Source: JAWLFY01 sp964462125 (GTDB taxonomy: Bacteria > Planctomycetota > Planctomycetia > Pirellulales > Pirellulaceae). From it: a stretch of DNA of 5,609 nucleotides. Where the stretch lies: contig CAYWXT010000310.1 in assembly GCA_964462125.1 (NCBI GenBank), positions 1 to 5,609 on the forward strand, written 5' to 3'. Shown here in pieces: positions 5,553-5,609 of this stretch (the first letter of the stretch is position 1; each line of letters starts with the position of its first letter). A model generated the notes under the pieces. That model was not told the origin of the DNA, did no database searches, and was given only the letters and a program-made list of their open reading frames with translations. Both the position numbers and the translations under genes were made by a program.

Positions 5553-5609
5553 CCTTCCTCCTTGTCCTCGATCACAGGCGCGAAGCGATCCAGCAGAGCG
5601 GGCAAGAAC
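5549..5609 (-). CDS. Probable C-terminus of a minus-strand gene cut by the window edge
   Basis: On the minus strand, one frame from the window edge gives 19 residues (FLPALLDRF, then APVIEDKEEG) before a TAG at 5549-5551. The hydrophobic LPALL followed by a charged tail resembles the end of a last transmembrane helix in RND/MMPL-type transporters, where an LPALL-like stretch is common, but this is a weak guess. A frame this short can be open by chance. The position of the GTAGC inverted repeat exactly at the stop, as other repeats here sit at gene ends, favours a real gene. Confidence 0.45.
   Translation of the reverse strand, partial: FLPALLDRFAPVIEDKEEG

Overview
The window looks like chromosomal DNA of a marine-type planctomycete, probably in or near the Pirellulaceae (Rhodopirellula-like). 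This is inferred from three things: high GC content, a sulfatase gene beside a sialate O-acetylesterase-type gene (a pairing typical of these polysaccharide degraders), and intergenic gaps filled with GC-rich, hairpin-forming repeats rich in CGCGAAGC words. No rRNA or marker gene is present to prove it.

Layout, left to right. Positions 1-167 are non-coding and hold a run of repeat and hairpin modules. A minus-strand gene (168-701) encodes a small PSP1-C-terminal-domain-like protein with a cysteine-rich tail. It diverges from bioB (biotin synthase, plus strand, about 785-1828) across a short gap that carries an imperfect palindrome. bioB converges on a minus-strand gene for a secreted SGNH/sialate O-acetylesterase-family hydrolase (1943-3481). 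That gene diverges in turn from a secreted type I sulfatase (plus strand, 3714-5357) across 232 bp. A further non-coding gap (5358-5548) with an imperfect inverted repeat leads to what is probably the 3' end of another minus-strand gene cut by the window edge (5549-5609).

Functionally there are two themes. BioB performs the last step of biotin synthesis and stands alone here, with no other bio genes nearby. The esterase and sulfatase are both predicted to be exported and form a divergent pair. They would plausibly remove O-acetyl and sulfate groups from complex glycans outside the cytoplasm.

The most unusual structure is a perfect 53-bp inverted repeat (92-144 and 1832-1884) that brackets the PSP1-like/bioB divergent pair. 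Each copy lies just past the 3' end of one gene, in the same orientation relative to transcription, and contains a strong 9-bp-stem hairpin. A second, shorter module (about 21 bp) follows both the PSP1-like gene and the esterase gene and supplies the esterase stop codon. Together these suggest a modular family of 3'-end repeats in this genome. I do not see a clearly new defence, mobile or biosynthetic system.
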